Positions 36,964 to 44,408 of a stretch of 64,000 nucleotides of DNA are shown piece after piece; position 1 is the stretch's first letter, and every line of letters begins with the position of its first letter. The stretch is from an uncultured Bradyrhizobium sp. (lineage in GTDB: Bacteria > Pseudomonadota > Alphaproteobacteria > Rhizobiales > Xanthobacteraceae), in assembly GCF_947648125.1 (NCBI RefSeq), contig NZ_CANSMR010000032.1, positions 19,651 to 83,650 of the forward strand. The letters run 5' to 3'. Made by a program: the position numbers and the translations under genes. Under the pieces are notes generated by a model. That model was not told where the DNA came from, made no database searches, and saw nothing but the letters and a program-made list of their open reading frames with translations.

Positions 36964-37389
36964 ATGACGGAAGACCAGGTCAAGCTCGTTCAGCAGACCT
37001 TCGCCGAGGTCGCACCGACCTCGGAGCAGGCAGCGGTCATCTTCTACGACCGCCTGTTCGAGGTCGCGCCCGGCGTGAAGGCGATGTTTCCCTCTGATAT
37101 GACCGAGCAGCGCAAGAAGCTGATGGGAACGCTTGCCGTCGTCGTCAATGGATTGAGCAATCTATCGTCGGTGCTTCCCGCCGCGAGCGCGCTCGCCAAG
37201 CGCCATGTCGGCTATGGCGCCACGCCCGAGCATTATCCGGTGGTCGGCGGCGCATTACTGTGGACCTTGGAGAAAGGCCTCGGCGAAGCCTGGACGCCTG
37301 ACGTCGCCGCCGCATGGACTGCGGCCTACGGCACGCTGTCCGGCTACATGATTTCCGAAGCCTATGGCAGCGCGCAGGCGGCGGAGTAG
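36964..37389 (+). CDS. Single-domain bacterial globin
   Basis: A 141-residue haem protein of the Vitreoscilla-globin/flavohaemoglobin-head type. It has Tyr B10 in IFYDRLFEVAPGVKAMF, Gln E7 in MTEQRKKLM, proximal His F8 in LAKRHVGYG, and the following PEHYPVVGGALLWTLE helix. There is no FAD/NAD reductase domain. Such globins bind O2 and NO; a related single-domain globin (Bjgb) in Bradyrhizobium diazoefficiens sits in a nitrate-assimilation operon and detoxifies NO. GGAGG lies five bases before the ATG at 36964; a longer frame adds a non-globin N terminus. The NrtABC-like neighbours support a role in NO handling during nitrate use (inference). Confidence 0.88.
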   Translation: MTEDQVKLVQQTFAEVAPTSEQAAVIFYDRLFEVAPGVKAMFPSDMTEQRKKLMGTLAVVVNGLSNLSSVLPAASALAKRHVGYGATPEHYPVVGGALLWTLEKGLGEAWTPDVAAAWTAAYGTLSGYMISEAYGSAQAAE

Positions 37390-37422
37390 GTAAATGCCAT
37401 AAGCGCCAGAACGGCGGTCCAG

Positions 37423-37506
37423 CGTCATTGCGAGGAGCGAAGCGACGAAGCAATCCATCTCACCACAAGCGGAGGTATGGATTGCTTCGCTTCGCTCGCA
37501 ATGACG
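37423..37506. repeat. Palindromic intergenic repeat, CGTCATTGCGAGG family, copy 2
   Basis: An 84-base imperfect palindrome opening CGTCATTGCGAGGAGCGAAG and closing TTCGCTCGCAATGACG, between the globin and SMP-30 genes. Same family as the copies at 16775 and 56589, with a different centre. Confidence 0.85.
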
Positions 37507-37588
37507 ACGTGAGCCGGTGCGGAATTCGACGACACCAGCGATCTCCTCTATTGTCCCCCGTTCTGCAAACGGGTGCGAGCCAATAAAA

Positions 37589-38488
37589 ATGATGTTCCTG
37601 GAAACGCCGCCGAAACTGATCCCGACCGAAATCTTCTCTGCCGTTCCCGCCGAATTCCGCCGCAAGGTGGCGAGCGAATGGGCCGACGCCAACCGGCCGG
37701 GCGCGGTGACCGATTGCTTCATCGAGGGGCCGTCGTTCGATGCGTCAGGCAATCTCTACATCGTCGACATTCCGTTTGGCCGCATCTTCAGGATCGCGCC
37801 GGACAAGTCATGGACGCAGGTCGCCGAATATGACGGCTGGCCGAACGGGCTGAAGATCGATCCGATGGGCCGCATCCTGATCGCCGACTACCGCCACGGA
37901 CTGATGGAGCTCGACGCCAAATCGGGCGAGGTCGTGCCGCTGCTGCGCTCGCGCAATTCGGAATCGTTCCGCGGCTGCAACGACCTGCACATCGCCTCGA
38001 ACGGCGACATCTATTTCACCGATCAGGGCCAGACCGGGCTGCACGATCCGACCGGCCGGGTCTATCGGTTGCGCGTGAGCGGTGCGCTCGACTGCCTGAT
38101 CGACACCGGCATCAGCCCGAACGGGCTGGTGCTCGATCCGCACGAGGCGGTGCTGTTCGTCGCCATGACGCGCGACAATGCGGTGTGGCGCGCGCCGTTC
38201 ATGAAGGACGGCAGCGTGTCCAAGGTCGGGCGCTTCTGCTCGCTGTTCGGCCCCAGCGGACCCGACGGCATGACGATGGACAGGGCCGGGCGATTGTTCG
38301 TCGCGCACGCCTCGCTCGGCCATGTCTTCGTGTTCGCGCCGAACGGCGAGTGCATCGCGCGGATCAAGTCCTGCGCCGGACCAAGCTGCACCAATGTCGC
38401 GATCGGCGGCGCCAACCGCGACCGGCTCTACATCACGGAGTCGGTGACAGGCACGGTGCTGGTCGCCGATATCAGCGGGCTCGGTTGA
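37589..38488 (+). CDS. SMP-30/gluconolactonase-family protein
   Basis: A 299-residue beta-propeller of the SMP-30/gluconolactonase/LRE-like family, which hydrolyses lactones in sugar-acid pathways or acts as an esterase. Repeating blade motifs are visible: GPSFDASGNLYIVDIPFGRIFRI, NGLKIDPMGRILIADY, SRNSESFRGCNDLHIASNGDIYFTD and SPNGLVLDPHEAVLFVA. These carry the Glu/Asn/Asp residues that normally hold the metal. Two adjacent ATGs (37589, 37592) are possible starts, and no strong ribosome-binding site is seen. It is convergent with the amidotransferase gene, only three bases apart. Substrate unknown. Confidence 0.8.
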   Translation: MMFLETPPKLIPTEIFSAVPAEFRRKVASEWADANRPGAVTDCFIEGPSFDASGNLYIVDIPFGRIFRIAPDKSWTQVAEYDGWPNGLKIDPMGRILIADYRHGLMELDAKSGEVVPLLRSRNSESFRGCNDLHIASNGDIYFTDQGQTGLHDPTGRVYRLRVSGALDCLIDTGISPNGLVLDPHEAVLFVAMTRDNAVWRAPFMKDGSVSKVGRFCSLFGPSGPDGMTMDRAGRLFVAHASLGHVFVFAPNGECIARIKSCAGPSCTNVAIGGANRDRLYITESVTGTVLVADISGLG

Positions 38489-38491
38489 TCC

Positions 38492-39229
38492 TCACGCACC
38501 TGCGCTGAAGTGAAGCACGCCGTCGATTGGCGCGATGGACAACAACCAGTCGCCGAACACCTGCTCGGCTTGTGTGGCGACCGGCCTCGCCAGCGCCTGC
38601 GTCGTCGCGCGCAGCTCGGGAATCGAGACTTTCGCCGCCGACAACTCGACGGCGTGGCCGACATACCATTCCTCGAGCTGCCGCGGATCGGCCTCGAGGT
38701 GGAATTGCAGCGCGAGTGCGTTGCGGCCCCAGGCGAAGGCCTGGTTCTCGTAATTGGCGTTGGAGCCGAGCCGCACGGCGTCCTTGGGCAGGTCGAAGGT
38801 GTCGCCGTGCCAGTGCAGCACCTTGGTGTGCAGGTTGCGCAGGCAGGATGATTTGCCTTCCGGCGTCAGGTCGATCGGGCCCCAGCCGATTTCCTTGACC
38901 TTGCCCGGGAACACTCGGCCGCCCAGCGCCTGCGCCATCAGTTGCGCGCCGAGGCAGATGCCGAGCGTCGGCAGTCCGCGGCGCAGCCGGTGTTCCAGCA
39001 GTGCAAGCTCGGTCGAGAGGAACGGATAGGTGTCCGTCTCGTAGGCCCCGATCGGCCCGCCCAGCACGACCAGGAGGTCCGCATCGCGAATCGCGCGATC
39101 GGAGAGGTCGTCGACCGGCGCATCGCAGAACGACACGCTCCAGCCGGCACGCTCCATGATCGGGGCCAGCAGCCCGAGGTCCTCGAACGCCACATGGCGG
39201 ATGGCAATGGCGGAGCGGGGTGGTCGCAT
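38492..39229 (-). CDS. Class I glutamine amidotransferase
   Basis: A 245-residue stand-alone class I glutamine amidotransferase (GMP synthase-like fold). The nucleophile Cys lies in LGICLGAQLMAQALGG (about 97), the His in ALQFHLEADPRQ, and a Glu three residues after the His completes the triad. The oxyanion strand LVVLGGPIGAYE is present. It could act in a purine side pathway or as a gamma-glutamyl hydrolase. The latter would fit the aldehyde dehydrogenase and regulator nearby as in polyamine (Puu) degradation, but this is speculative. A 24-base inverted repeat lies 20 bases upstream. Confidence 0.85.
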   Translation of the reverse strand: MRPPRSAIAIRHVAFEDLGLLAPIMERAGWSVSFCDAPVDDLSDRAIRDADLLVVLGGPIGAYETDTYPFLSTELALLEHRLRRGLPTLGICLGAQLMAQALGGRVFPGKVKEIGWGPIDLTPEGKSSCLRNLHTKVLHWHGDTFDLPKDAVRLGSNANYENQAFAWGRNALALQFHLEADPRQLEEWYVGHAVELSAAKVSIPELRATTQALARPVATQAEQVFGDWLLSIAPIDGVLHFSAGA

Positions 39230-39248
39230 CTCGAACGTCCAGTGTTTT

Positions 39249-39272
39249 CGCTATATAATATCGAATATAGCG
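39249..39272 (-). promoter_or_regulatory. AT-rich inverted repeat upstream of the amidotransferase gene
   Basis: Perfect 8-bp arms CGCTATAT / ATATAGCG with an 8-base spacer (AATATCGA), placed 20 bases before the amidotransferase start on the minus strand. Its position and AT-rich centre fit an operator overlapping a -10 region. The regulator is unknown; the HTH gene 43 bases further on is a candidate. Confidence 0.5.
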
Positions 39273-39314
39273 CGGCGGATCGCGGCGAGTCCAGCCGCCA
39301 CGGCGCGTGGCTGA

Positions 39315-40400
39315 TCAGCGGTCCGAATGCATCTTCTCGAGAAAATCCTTCACGCCGCTGACGGCGCCGGTATTCGAGGCGACATAGCCCGGGAGCGCGC
39401 CCACGGCCTTGTGAAACTCGCTGCTCTTGATGATGTCGAGGACCCGCTGCATTGGCTCGGTCTCGAGGAACGCGCGCTTGCAGACGAAGAAGTAGTCTTC
39501 CGTGAGCAGGCGGATGAAATCGAGGCCGAACTGCCGTGCGGCAGCCTCGACGCCGAAACTCGCATCCGCCATGCCGCTTGCGACATAGGCGGCGACCGCG
39601 GCATGGGTGAACTCCATGTGCTGGGCGCCGTTGATCCGGCTTTGCGGGATCTTGTGCAGCGTCAGCAATTGATCGAACAGCAGCCGCGTGCCGGAATCAT
39701 GGTCGCGGTTGACGAAGCGGGCCTTGCGCTCGACCAGGTCCTTCAGCGAAGTGATCTTCAGCGGGTTGCCGCGCTTGACCATCAGGCCCATCTCGCGCGT
39801 GACGAAGTTGATCACGCGGTCCTCGCGCGGGTCGAGCCATTCCCGGCAGGCCTTGATGCCCCGCGCGCGCAGTTCGCCGTGTGGCAGATGCACGCCGGAG
39901 AGATCGCAGGCGCCCTGCGCCAGCGAGACCAGCGAGTTCTGGTTGCTGACGTAGCGGAGGTCGACGCCCACGCCGCCTTTGCGATCGAGGAATTCGCGCA
40001 GCTTGGACACGGCAAAGCCGTGGCTGGCATGGACGCGGATGACCTGTGGCCGCTGCTCGAGGAACGGCTTGATCTCGGTGACCAGTTCCTGCGCGAGGTT
40101 CTCGAGCTGCAAGCCGAGCCGCGCCTGCATGCGCTCGCCGGCCCACACCAGCCTCTCGCCGAACGGTGTCAGTTTCGAGCCCTTGCCGCGCTGGGTCTCC
40201 ACCAGCGGCACGCCGAAGAACTCGGACCATTGCTCGATCAGATTCCAGACATGGCGATAGGACAGCTGCGCATCGCTGGCGGCGCTGGTGATCTTCCCGG
40301 TCTTCCTGATCTCGTTGAGGATGCCGAGCATCACGACCGCGGTCTGCGGTGAGTTCTCTTTCCGAAAGCGCCAGACGGTCTCGATCTCGATCTGCAGCAT
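39315..40400 (-). CDS. ModE/LysR-type regulator with periplasmic-binding-like effector domain
   Basis: A 361-residue regulator. The N-terminal winged helix (about 1-95) is of ModE/LysR type (NEIRKTGKITSAASDAQLSYRHVW, then KGSKLTPFGERL). The C-terminal part (about 120-360) is a type 2 periplasmic-binding fold (VIRVHASHGFAVSKLREFL, then RFVNRDHDSGTRLLFDQLL and VASGMADASFGVEAAA) like those that sense molybdate or small anions. The ATG at 40400 is preferred to the GTG at 40412, although no clear ribosome-binding site is seen. It is divergent from the aldehyde dehydrogenase gene (115 bases) and probably controls it. Confidence 0.8.
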   Translation of the reverse strand: MLQIEIETVWRFRKENSPQTAVVMLGILNEIRKTGKITSAASDAQLSYRHVWNLIEQWSEFFGVPLVETQRGKGSKLTPFGERLVWAGERMQARLGLQLENLAQELVTEIKPFLEQRPQVIRVHASHGFAVSKLREFLDRKGGVGVDLRYVSNQNSLVSLAQGACDLSGVHLPHGELRARGIKACREWLDPREDRVINFVTREMGLMVKRGNPLKITSLKDLVERKARFVNRDHDSGTRLLFDQLLTLHKIPQSRINGAQHMEFTHAAVAAYVASGMADASFGVEAAARQFGLDFIRLLTEDYFFVCKRAFLETEPMQRVLDIIKSSEFHKAVGALPGYVASNTGAVSGVKDFLEKMHSDR

Positions 40401-40514
40401 CGTGGTCACCACTTATGAAATTGACTTCATATCCTGGCATACCAATAGGCACAAGATATCATATTTACTGCGGATCAAAGCCTCCTACGTTGAGTCACAA
40501 CACCAGGAGGAAAT
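40401..40514. promoter_or_regulatory. Divergent control region, regulator / aldehyde dehydrogenase
   Basis: An AT-rich stretch with ATGAA...TTCAT (40415-40430) and ATATC...GATAT (40429-40459) inverted repeats, plausible binding sites for the divergently coded ModE/LysR-like regulator. The plus-strand AGGAGG of the aldehyde dehydrogenase gene lies at its right end. Confidence 0.45.
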
Positions 40515-41999
40515 ATGATGTCGGTTGCATATGACTATGAACGCGACGAGCGCGCCCCGACCGTTCGGAACGAATTGCTGCTGATCGATGGCGCCCGCGT
40601 CCGCTCGCTGTCAGGAAAAACCTTCAAATCGCTCAATCCCGCCACCGAGCAGGTGATCGCGACCATTGCCGAAGGCAATGAGCACGACGTCGACCGCGCA
40701 GTCGCCGCTGCACGCCGCGCCTTCGAAGGTCCCTGGCGGACCATGCGCGCCGCCGAGCGCGGCCACATCCTGCTTAAATGGGCCGAGCTGCTCAAGCAGC
40801 ACGCCGATGAAATCGCAGCGCTGGAAAGTCTCGATGCCGGCAAGCCGATATCGGCGGTGCTGCGCCAGGATTTTCCGGCCGCGATCGACACGCTGACCTA
40901 TTACGCCGGCTGGGCCGACAAGATCAGCGGCGATGTGGTCTCGACGCGCGACGACGCGCTGACCTACACGGTGCGCGAGCCGGTCGGGGTGGTCGCCGCG
41001 ATCGTGCCGTGGAATTTCCCACTGATGATCGGCATGTGGAAGCTCGCGCCGGCGCTGGCCTGCGGCTGCACGGTCGTGATGAAGCCGGCCGAGCTGACCT
41101 CGCTGTCGGCGCTGCGGATCGGCGAGCTCGCGCTCGAGGCCGGATTGCCGAAGGGCGTGCTCAACATCGTGACCGGACCCGGTCGCGTCGTCGGCGACGC
41201 GCTGGTCAATCACCCCGATGTCGACAAGGTCACGTTCACCGGTTCGCCCGGCGTCGGCCGCGGCATCATGAAAGGCGCCGCCGGCAACTTCAAACGGGTC
41301 TCGCTCGAGCTCGGCGGCAAGTCCGCCAATGTGATCTTCGACGACGCCAATCTCGAAGCCGCCGCCAAGGCTGCCGCGGCCGGCATTTTCTTCAATGCGG
41401 GACAGGTCTGCTCGGCCGGCTCGCGCGTGCTGGTGCAGGAGCAGGCCTATGACGAGGTGGTCGAGCGCCTGGTCGCCCGCGCCGAAACCTTGCGCATCGG
41501 CGATCCCGCGGATCGCGCCACCGTGCTCGGACCAGTCATCTCCGAGAAGCAGATACGCTCGATCCTCGATTATGTCGAGATCGGCAAGAACGAGGGCGCG
41601 CATCTCGCCACCGGCGGCGAACGCGTCGGCGACCGCGGCTATTTCATCAGCCCGGCGGTGTTCGCCAACGTCGCGCACGAGATGCGTATCTCGCAGGAAG
41701 AGATCTTCGGCCCCGTCGTCAGCGTCATCAAATTCAAGGACGAGGCCGATGCGCTGCGCATCGCCAACGGCACCGCCTACAGCCTCGCCGCCGGCGTCTG
41801 GAGTGCCGACATGGGCCGCGTGCAGCGCTTCGCCAAAAAAGCCCGCGCCGGCACGGTGTGGATCAACACCTATGGCTACACCGACGTGCGTTTGCCGTGG
41901 GGCGGCGAACGCGACTCCGGCCTCGGCCGCGAGCACGGCACCGCGGCGCTCGACAATTTCACCGAGCCGAAGGCGGTGTGGATGAATCTCAACGTATGA
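40515..41999 (+). CDS. NAD(P)-dependent aldehyde dehydrogenase
   Basis: A 494-residue enzyme of the ALDH superfamily, closest in style to PuuC/betaine-aldehyde dehydrogenases. It shows the cofactor site IVPWNFPLMIGMWKLAPALA, the general base Glu in SLELGGKSANVI, the nucleophile Cys299 in FNAGQVCSAGSRV, and EEIFGPVVSVIKF. AGGAGG lies four bases before the first of two tandem ATGs. It oxidises an aldehyde to a carboxylate. The divergent regulator and the class I amidotransferase next to it suggest one pathway, perhaps amine or polyamine degradation (inference). Confidence 0.9.
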   Translation: MMSVAYDYERDERAPTVRNELLLIDGARVRSLSGKTFKSLNPATEQVIATIAEGNEHDVDRAVAAARRAFEGPWRTMRAAERGHILLKWAELLKQHADEIAALESLDAGKPISAVLRQDFPAAIDTLTYYAGWADKISGDVVSTRDDALTYTVREPVGVVAAIVPWNFPLMIGMWKLAPALACGCTVVMKPAELTSLSALRIGELALEAGLPKGVLNIVTGPGRVVGDALVNHPDVDKVTFTGSPGVGRGIMKGAAGNFKRVSLELGGKSANVIFDDANLEAAAKAAAAGIFFNAGQVCSAGSRVLVQEQAYDEVVERLVARAETLRIGDPADRATVLGPVISEKQIRSILDYVEIGKNEGAHLATGGERVGDRGYFISPAVFANVAHEMRISQEEIFGPVVSVIKFKDEADALRIANGTAYSLAAGVWSADMGRVQRFAKKARAGTVWINTYGYTDVRLPWGGERDSGLGREHGTAALDNFTEPKAVWMNLNV

Positions 42000-42032
42000 A
42001 TTGTTGGCACGAGTGAGCACCACAAAACAGGC

Positions 42033-42153
42033 GTCGTCCCGGGCTTGACCCGGGACCCATAACCACAAGTTTTTGAACTGAAGAACGCTGTGGCCACAGC
42101 TTTCTCGACAACAGCGTTCCGTGGTTATGGGTCCCTGCTTTCGCAGGGACGAC
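42033..42153. repeat. Composite palindromic repeat, GTCGTCC...GGACGAC family, copy 1
   Basis: A 121-base element opening GTCGTCCCGGG, with inner CCCATAACCAC, and closing GTGGTTATGGGTCCC...GGGACGAC. The centre is unrelated to that of the copy at 58952. It lies between the aldehyde dehydrogenase and aldo/keto reductase genes. It is a non-coding, MITE-like or REP-like element. Confidence 0.8.
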
Positions 42154-42222
42154 GGTGGGGAGACATCGTTGCCTCATTCGTCTATCCTTCGCGTGTGGCT
42201 TTAGCGCGAACAAGGGCAACCC

Positions 42223-43062
42223 GTGCAGACAAGAAAATTCGGCAACAACGGCCCGCAGGTCTCGGTGATCGGGCAGGGCACCTGGTACCTCGATCGCGGT
42301 GACCGCAAGGCGGCGATCGCCGCGCTGAAGCGCGGTATCGACGCCGGAATGACGCATATCGACACGGCGGAGATGTATGGCGACGCCGAACTCGTGATTG
42401 CGGACGCGATCATCGGCCGCCGCGACGAGCTGTTCCTGGTCTCGAAGGTGTTGCCGAGCAACGCCTCCCGGCGCGGCACCATCACCGCCTGCGAACGCTC
42501 GCTGAAGCGGCTGAAGACCGATCGCCTCGATTGCTACCTGCTGCACTGGCGCGGAACCTACCCGCTCGCCGAGACGGTCGCGGCGTTCGACGAGTTGATC
42601 GCGGCCGGCAAGATCCGCTCCTGGGGCGTCAGCAATTTCGACGCAGACGATCTCGATGAACTGCTCGATGTCGCGGGCGAGGGCAAGATCGCCTGTAACC
42701 AGGTGCTCTACCACCTGCGGGAGCGCGCCATCGAGCACGCCGTGATCCCGTGGTGCGAGCAGCATGGTGTGGCCGTGGTCGCCTACTCGCCGTTCGGCCA
42801 CAATGATTTTCCTGCGCTATCGAGCAAATCAGGCGCGGTGCTGCAATCGATCGCGCAGGCGCACCAGGCGACGCCGCGCCAGGTCGCGCTGAGCTTTCTC
42901 ACGCGGCTGCCCTCGGTGCTCGCGATTCCGAAGGCGTCGAACGCGGACCACGCGGCGGAGAATGCCGCGGCGGGAACGCTCAAGCTCAGCGGCGACGAGA
43001 TCGCCGCGCTCGACGCGGCGTTCCCGCGCGGGCCGAAGCCACGCTCGCTGCCGATGCTCTAA
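42223..43062 (+). CDS. Aldo/keto reductase
   Basis: A 279-residue (beta/alpha)8-barrel NADPH-dependent reductase. It shows MTHIDTAEMYGDAE (catalytic Asp and Tyr), Lys in FLVSKVLPSN, His in YLLHWRG, and the cofactor segment VLAIPKASNADHA near the C terminus. It starts with GTG at 42223 after a weak AGGG. It reduces an aldehyde or ketone. It may be unrelated to the aldehyde dehydrogenase, from which it is separated by a repeat. Confidence 0.88.
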   Translation: MQTRKFGNNGPQVSVIGQGTWYLDRGDRKAAIAALKRGIDAGMTHIDTAEMYGDAELVIADAIIGRRDELFLVSKVLPSNASRRGTITACERSLKRLKTDRLDCYLLHWRGTYPLAETVAAFDELIAAGKIRSWGVSNFDADDLDELLDVAGEGKIACNQVLYHLRERAIEHAVIPWCEQHGVAVVAYSPFGHNDFPALSSKSGAVLQSIAQAHQATPRQVALSFLTRLPSVLAIPKASNADHAAENAAAGTLKLSGDEIAALDAAFPRGPKPRSLPML

Positions 43063-43256
43063 TTCGCGGGATTCACTAGAAGCCCCGCTCCACGCAGTTC
43101 TTAACAAACTGTTGCAGTTGCGGCCGCGCACAGGCTGCGGCGGGCGGTCGCGCGCGCTGGTGCATATCGGAGTCCCGTTTTCGGGCATTGTTCTTGCGGC
43201 GGAATTGGCGTTCTCTGTGAACAGCAGATTCCCCTTATTTTGCCTTCGAGATTGCC

Positions 43257-44246
43257 GTGACACCGCCCCCCGCCGTAGCCGCCAGGCTGGACAGCGTTCC
43301 TCTTGCATTGCCCGCGAAAACATCCGTTGCACGCAAGGCGCCGGCCCGCACCGACCGGCCGTTCAAGGGCATTGCGCTGATCCTGCTGTCGACCGTGTTC
43401 TTGGGCACCTCCGACGTCACCGCGAAATATCTGTCGTCCACGCTGCCTTCGATCGAGATCGCCTGGATCCGCTTCCTGGTGTTTGCGCTGATCATGACGC
43501 CGGCGATGCTGCCGGGCACGCCGCTGTTCGCGCTGCGCAGCAGCCGTCCCGGCCTGCACGTGCTGCGCGGCGCCGCGCTGCTCGGCTCCTCCCTGATCTT
43601 CATTACGGGGCTGGGCTTCCTGCCGATCGCCGAGGCCTCGGCCACCAGCTTCGTCTCGCCGCTGTTCGTCACCGCACTGTCGATCGCTTTCCTCGGTGAG
43701 AAGGTCGGCATGCGCCGCTGGATCGCAACCGCAGTCGGCCTCGCCGGTGTGTTCATCATCCTGCGGCCGGGCACCAGCGCCTTCCATCCCGCGGCGGTCT
43801 TCCCGCTCGTCTCGGCGCTGGCCTGGGCCGGCACGCTGATCCTGACGCGCATGATGAGCGGCAGCGAACGCCCGATCACCGTGATGACCTATTCGTCCAT
43901 CGTCGGCGTCGCCATTGTCAGCGCGCTGGTGCCGTTCGTCTGGGTCACGCCGAGCTGGCACGACATCATGTTCGGCATCCTGATCGGCGTTGCGTCCACC
44001 GTCGGACAGTGGATCGTGGTGCTGGCGTTCCGCTACGGCGATGCCTCGGTGCTGGCGCCGTTTTCCTACACGCAGCTGCTCTGGGTCAGCATCCTCGGCT
44101 TCCTGATCTTCGGCGAAGTGCCCGACCGCTGGACCATCCTCGGCGCCGGCTTCATCGTCGCCTCCGGCCTCTACACTGCGCACCGCGAGCGCATGCGCCG
44201 CTCGCAATTGGTGGCGGTGGCCAGCGAGCCGTCGCCGAACGCCTGA
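43257..44246 (+). CDS. EamA/DMT-family transporter
   Basis: A 329-residue inner-membrane exporter with about ten hydrophobic helices in two EamA repeats (GIALILLSTVFLGTSDVTAKYL in the first, FPLVSALAWAGTLILTRMM in the second). It starts at a GTG with a long Ala/Pro-rich cytoplasmic N terminus; an internal start cannot be ruled out. Relatives export amino acids or other metabolites. No regulator is adjacent. Confidence 0.82.
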   Translation: MTPPPAVAARLDSVPLALPAKTSVARKAPARTDRPFKGIALILLSTVFLGTSDVTAKYLSSTLPSIEIAWIRFLVFALIMTPAMLPGTPLFALRSSRPGLHVLRGAALLGSSLIFITGLGFLPIAEASATSFVSPLFVTALSIAFLGEKVGMRRWIATAVGLAGVFIILRPGTSAFHPAAVFPLVSALAWAGTLILTRMMSGSERPITVMTYSSIVGVAIVSALVPFVWVTPSWHDIMFGILIGVASTVGQWIVVLAFRYGDASVLAPFSYTQLLWVSILGFLIFGEVPDRWTILGAGFIVASGLYTAHRERMRRSQLVAVASEPSPNA

Positions 44247-44408
44247 CGGCGCGTATCTCTTTTACAACAGCCGCCCTGAATCCGCTCCAATCCGGGCCGC
44301 GCGCCACGACGGTGCACGGCCTGAGAAGACGCTTGCCCCGCGAATTGCAAGATAGCCCATTCGGGTCAAGCCGCGTCCGCGCGGCGCTATCGATTTGGGG
44401 CTGGGGCA

